From contig NZ_CAUVXL010000055.1 in the NCBI RefSeq assembly GCF_963555915.1, positions 1-8,889 on the forward strand: a stretch of DNA of 8,889 nucleotides, read 5' to 3'. The position numbers and the translations under genes are program-made. The notes below the pieces were generated by a model. It saw nothing but the letters and a program-made list of their open reading frames with translations, was not told where the DNA came from and did no database searches. Origin of the DNA: Protofrankia sp963555915. Lineage in GTDB: Bacteria; Actinomycetota; Actinomycetes; Frankiales; Frankiaceae. Position 1 is the first letter of the stretch, and each line of letters starts with the position of its first letter. Shown here piece after piece: positions 6,618 to 8,889 of the stretch.

Positions 6618-7619
6618 ATGCCGTACAACAAGACGATGACGCAAGGGGAGTCGTTCGTGTTCGTGTCCTACACCGGCGCGGATGAGCCGTGGGCAACATG
6701 GATCGCCTCCGCGCTCGAAAACGCCGGCCTGGCTGCCCGGATACAGGTATGGGATTCCCCACCGGGGCGGAACTTCGTCCAGTGGATGAACGCCCAACTC
6801 GCCGACGCCCGCTGGACGGTCGCCCTCTACTCACACGCCTACTTCACCTCCGACTGGTGCACCACCGAATGGACTACGGCACTGGCCCGCCACACGCTGC
6901 TCCCGGTCCGCCTCGAACCGGTCAAACCCCCCGAGACCCTGCGGACCCTGACCTGGGTGGACCTGTTCGACCTCGACGAAGACCAGGCCCGTCAACGGCT
7001 GCTCTACGCGGTAGGGATGCAGGTCTTGCCCCGGCTCGCAGCCTTCCCTGGTCGCCTCACCACCCCGCAACGGCCACCGGCGTTCCCCGGTCTGCCTGGA
7101 GCGCAGCCGGATCCCGCCATCGTCCTCGCTGCAGCCTTGGGCCACCTCGGTTCGCCGGCGCTGGCGGTCCGTCTCGCCGGCATCCGCGCCATGGAACGCT
7201 CCGCCAACGCCGAACACACCGACCCGGCGCTGGTCGACGAGGTACGTCAGGTCCTCGCAGCGTTCCTCCGGGGGAGCGCCATCGCTTCCTACAGCACAAC
7301 CGCCCCGGAGGATCTTCGAGCTGCGGCAGGCGCCCTTGGGCGGATACCTGGAGGGAAGGGTCTCGATCTCTCTGACGCTTGGTTGAGCGGGGCGGATCTC
7401 ACCGGCGCCGACCTACGCGAGGCGGACCTCACCGGCGCCTGGCTGTCGCAGGAGCAGCTGGACGTCGCGACAGGGAACGGGGCGACGCTGCTGCCAACGG
7501 GTCTGGTGCGGCCGACGTCCTGGCCGGAGAGAGAACAGCCTCTCTTCTTCCCTGAGGGCCTGCCCCGGCTGCAGGCCTGGGACGCTGGCGCTGAACCAGA
7601 CATTCTGGACAGATCATGA
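6618..7619 (+). CDS. TIR-domain protein with C-terminal pentapeptide repeats
   Basis: With ATG 6618 the protein has 333 residues. Residues 12-138 form a bacterial TIR domain: FVFVSYTGAD (13-22, first strand), WATWIASALENAG (25-37), QVWDSPPGRNF (43-53, the BB-loop region), TVALYSHAYF (67-76) and WCTTEW (80-85), whose Glu84 sits where NAD-cleaving TIR enzymes have their catalytic Glu. LLPVRLEP (94-101) follows. A helical segment with AVRLAGIRAMERSA (183-196) and VRQVLAAFLR (209-218) resembles the 'VRLGGIYALERIA' unit that precedes pentapeptide repeats in many actinobacterial proteins. Residues 249-277 hold about six pentapeptides (LDLSD AWLSG ADLTG ADLRE ADLTG AWLSQ). Such TIR proteins cleave NAD+ or signal in antiphage defence; whether this one does is inference. 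Alternative starts are ATG 6636 and GTG 6657. The latter has the best Shine-Dalgarno (AGGGGAG, 6644-6650) but would trim the first strand. Confidence 0.87.
   Translation: MPYNKTMTQGESFVFVSYTGADEPWATWIASALENAGLAARIQVWDSPPGRNFVQWMNAQLADARWTVALYSHAYFTSDWCTTEWTTALARHTLLPVRLEPVKPPETLRTLTWVDLFDLDEDQARQRLLYAVGMQVLPRLAAFPGRLTTPQRPPAFPGLPGAQPDPAIVLAAALGHLGSPALAVRLAGIRAMERSANAEHTDPALVDEVRQVLAAFLRGSAIASYSTTAPEDLRAAAGALGRIPGGKGLDLSDAWLSGADLTGADLREADLTGAWLSQEQLDVATGNGATLLPTGLVRPTSWPEREQPLFFPEGLPRLQAWDAGAEPDILDRS
7391..7439 (+). repeat. Direct repeats encoding pentapeptides
   Basis: Two 19-base copies, 7391-7409 and 7421-7439, differ at one base (GGCGGAT versus GGCGGAC, then CTCACCGGCGCC). They are spaced 30 bases apart, exactly two pentapeptides. 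They encode ADLTGA in the C-terminal repeat region of the TIR protein and suggest local duplication. Confidence 0.8.
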
Positions 7620-7678
7620 CATGAGCTGGATGGACAGCAGCCGATGACGTCCATGGGCGTTCCGTCCGGCACGCCGGG

Positions 7679-7828
7679 GTGAGCGGGGCGCGGGTGCGGA
7701 GCCTCGTCGTGTACGTCGACCCTGTGGTGTTCAAGCTGCTCGTGGTGGCGCTGGCGGCAACCCTGGGCGCGCTCGTTGTCGCGATCGTCGCCGGTCTGTG
7801 GGCGGACCCGCGCTACGACGCCGACTGA
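7679..7828 (+). CDS. 49-residue single-helix membrane protein
   Basis: A short frame, GTG 7679 to TGA 7826-7828, encodes 49 residues. A short polar N terminus (MSGARVRSLVVYVDP) is followed by one long hydrophobic helix at about 16-41 (FKLLVVALAATLGALVVAIV, then AGLW) and an acidic end (ADPRYDAD). Its codons are strongly G/C-ended, and a strong stem-loop begins seven bases after its stop, as expected for the last gene of a transcript. It lies 60 bases downstream of the TIR gene on the same strand. The Shine-Dalgarno is poor (only a G-run directly before GTG); internal GTG codons 6 and 11 are possible starts. It could anchor or regulate the TIR protein at the membrane, or be an unrelated small membrane protein. 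Confidence 0.5.
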   Translation: MSGARVRSLVVYVDPVVFKLLVVALAATLGALVVAIVAGLWADPRYDAD

Positions 7829-7834
7829 CCCAAC

Positions 7835-7911
7835 CCCTGGACCCCACGGGCACCGGATGGCACCCGTGCCGCCGTCCGCCCGTGGGGTCCAGGGACGGGG
7901 GTTCCCCTTTT
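7835..7911 (+). terminator. Strong stem-loop terminator after the TIR unit
   Basis: A perfect 17-base inverted repeat pairs 7835-7851 (CCCTGGACCCCACGGGC) with 7878-7894 (its exact reverse complement) around a 26-base loop that can fold further (GGCA/TGCC). Directly after it, GGGG-TT-CCCC-TTTT (about 7897-7910) forms a second small hairpin with a T-run. The position seven bases after a stop codon fits intrinsic termination. The perfect stem could also work on the other strand for the minus-strand genes to the right. Confidence 0.75.
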
Positions 7912-7968
7912 CCACCATCATCCGATGGGGGGAAATGTCCGGTGCTGGCGCCCGGGAAGACCGAGTCC

Positions 7969-8004
7969 GGGCCCCAAAGCATGATCTGTTAAGGGTGGGG
8001 GCCC
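7969..8004 (-). terminator. Possible terminator of the 110-residue minus-strand gene
   Basis: GGGCCCC (7969-7975) and GGGGCCC (7998-8004) pair perfectly over seven bases with a 22-base loop, about 20 bases past the stop at 8025. No T-tract follows in either direction, so this is only suggestive. Confidence 0.25.
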
Positions 8005-8024
8005 GCTCATGCCATTCCGACGCG

Positions 8025-8357
8025 TCACTCCTCCAGGACAAGCCAGCGCTCGAGGGTGCCTGCAACGTCGAGCATGCTGTGCAGTGCGTTGTTCAGGGAC
8101 GTGGCGTGCTTATCTGGGTTTCGGATCATACTTCTCGTATTCGACCCTGACAAGATCGTCTCGAATACGGGCCGGTAAATCATCGTCGCGGCATGCAGCG
8201 CCGCCCGACGATTGGCGAGCCGCTCGTCCATGATCTCCCCATCTATCGCCGCTGGTTTCTGGCCCATCCTCCGCCACACGTCCCACTCCGGGGGAGTTAT
8301 CGGGAGATCCCCGTTCCCGGGCGTCAGTAAGGGGGTCCCGGAACGCGCGGTAGCCAT
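8025..8357 (-). CDS. 110-residue protein of unknown function
   Basis: The ATG at 8357 has an excellent ribosome-binding site: GAGGAG followed by a seven-base spacer. The product (starting MATARSGTPL) contains ITPPEWDVWRRMGQ near residues 20-33 and then looks helical (MDERLANRRAALHAATM, and SLNNALHSMLDVAGTLERWLVLEE at the end). It has a balanced composition, unlike shadow frames in GC-rich DNA, and no membrane helix. I do not recognise the family. Codon use is mixed (TTA at codon 10, ATA twice, AGA, AGT), unlike the conjugation genes, which points to transfer; in Streptomyces a TTA codon would make translation depend on the bldA tRNA. The start lies inside the recombinase remnant in another frame. 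Confidence 0.55.
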   Translation of the reverse strand: MATARSGTPLLTPGNGDLPITPPEWDVWRRMGQKPAAIDGEIMDERLANRRAALHAATMIYRPVFETILSGSNTRSMIRNPDKHATSLNNALHSMLDVAGTLERWLVLEE

Positions 8358-8590
8358 GATAGGTCTCCTCGCTGGCGAGGTAGCGGTGCAACGAGGTCTT
8401 CGGGATGCCGGTCTTGGTGGCGATCGTGCCGAGGCTGTCGTCCTGGGCGTGGGCGGCGCGTTCGGCGGCGTAGGTGCGTTCCATCTCGGCGAACAGCGCC
8501 AGCAGCAGGAAGGCGATGTGAATCGATCCCGTTAACGGTGGTGTTGATGGCGGCACCGCATGGAAGGGCCACCGGACACCCCGGCACTGG
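8358..8590 (-). pseudogene. Serine recombinase (resolvase) remnant, C-terminal region
   Basis: In the frame from 8556 the sequence IHIAFLLLALFAEMERTYAAERAAHA followed by DDSLGTIATKTGIPKTSLHRYL matches two conserved parts of small serine recombinases. These are the long helix at the end of the catalytic domain (AEMER..AAERAAHA) and the DNA-binding helix-turn-helix (LGTIATKTGIPKTSLHRYL). The link normally found between them (GRxxGRP plus about 30 residues) is missing, so an internal in-frame deletion is likely. Just upstream, another frame reads INTTVNG, which fits the conserved (L/I)xTTTxxGR segment, so a frameshift lies near 8530-8545. The catalytic Ser and N-terminal domain are not found. 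The enzyme is therefore almost certainly inactive. The open frame runs on to 8110, but that part has no recombinase similarity. Confidence 0.72.
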
Positions 8591-8677
8591 TGGGCAGCTG
8601 TTCAGGACGGAGGTGAGGCGTTTCGTCGCGGACCTTTCCCTGGCGGGTGCGGCGGTGGAAACTGCGTGACTGCCTTC

Positions 8678-8889
8678 TTATGGGCCGGGTACGGCATCCT
8701 GCATTCGCCAATTATGATCTTTCCATGTCGGACTGGGTAGAGCGGTGTGCGGGAGGTATCCGGTGAAGTGATCGGCGGTGGCGGTCAGCGTCCGGTGGAG
8801 ATCGTCAGGGTCCTGCTGCCACCAGTCGTTGAGATCCTTCACCCCGACGGGCGGCATGACGGTCAACACGAGATGACCATCGTGGGCGA
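8678..8889 (-). CDS. C-terminal end of an unidentified protein, possibly Toprim/primase-like
   Basis: The frame is open to the right window edge, so only the last 70 residues are seen, ending at TAA 8678-8680. It begins AHDGHLVLTVMPPVGVKDLNDWWQ, then has a helix (DPDDLHRTLTATADHF) and a tail (PSPTWKDHNWRMQDAVPGP). The segment strand-P.GVKD.NDWW resembles the end of Toprim folds in primase-like proteins, where '(P)xGxKDxND' follows the last strand, but I cannot confirm this. Codon use is consistent with a real actinobacterial gene. Together with the recombinase remnant it suggests mobile-element DNA on this side. Confidence 0.5.
   Translation of the reverse strand, partial: AHDGHLVLTVMPPVGVKDLNDWWQQDPDDLHRTLTATADHFTGYLPHTALPSPTWKDHNWRMQDAVPGP

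Noticed and set aside
6285..6797. 170-residue minus-strand open frame over the divergent region and TIR start
   Set aside because: It crosses the region with dyads and promoter signals and is antisense to the TIR domain; its composition is shadow-like.
7831..8004. CRISPR array or tandem repeat in the stem-loop-rich stretch
   Set aside because: The repeats are inverted, not direct, and lack regular spacers; terminator structure explains them.
7289..8065. 258-residue minus-strand open frame over the TIR C terminus and terminator
   Set aside because: It would run through the 17-bp perfect stem-loop and opposite pentapeptide codons, and its composition is typical of antisense noise.
8110..8357. 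Extension of the recombinase frame past its helix-turn-helix to 8110
   Set aside because: The residues are Arg/Gly/Asp-rich without similarity to recombinase ends; the alternative frame here has a strong ribosome-binding site and better composition.

Overview
The window is high-GC actinobacterial DNA, shown by heavily G/C-ended codons, GTG starts and Shine-Dalgarno sites of the GGAGG type. It looks like part of an integrative or conjugative element together with accessory cargo. I cannot name the genus; Frankia, Micromonosporaceae and Streptomyces relatives are all possible.

Region 1 (1-4476, plus strand) is a compact conjugation operon. It holds the C-terminal part of an SCO6880-type protein (it resembles the N-terminal half of VirB4), an ATPase resembling the VirB4 motor half, a small helical protein and a large helical/Pro-rich protein. 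The junctions are overlapping (1 bp and 8 bp) except for a 130-bp gap before the third gene. Together the first two genes look like a VirB4 motor split over two genes. The last two are unrecognised and are inferred to be conjugation accessory proteins from their place in the operon.

Region 2 (about 4477-7900) is a cargo-like block with less extreme codon use. A minus-strand pair encodes a two-helix membrane protein and a DUF2335-like two-helix membrane protein joined by a 4-bp overlap. Divergent from it on the plus strand is a TIR-domain/pentapeptide-repeat protein, followed by a 49-aa single-helix membrane protein and a long terminator-like stem-loop. The intergenic region between the two arms carries two distinct dyad symmetries, one 44 bp and one 30 bp, the second next to a possible promoter. 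A TIR NADase-type sensor or effector beside predicted membrane proteins makes this the best candidate for an undescribed defence or stress-response module. That role is inference only.

Region 3 (about 8025-8889, minus strand) is a mobile-element scar. It has a serine recombinase remnant with an apparent frameshift and an internal deletion, a 110-aa ORF with a strong ribosome-binding site starting inside it in another frame, and the C-terminal end of an unidentified (perhaps Toprim/primase-like) protein running off the window edge.
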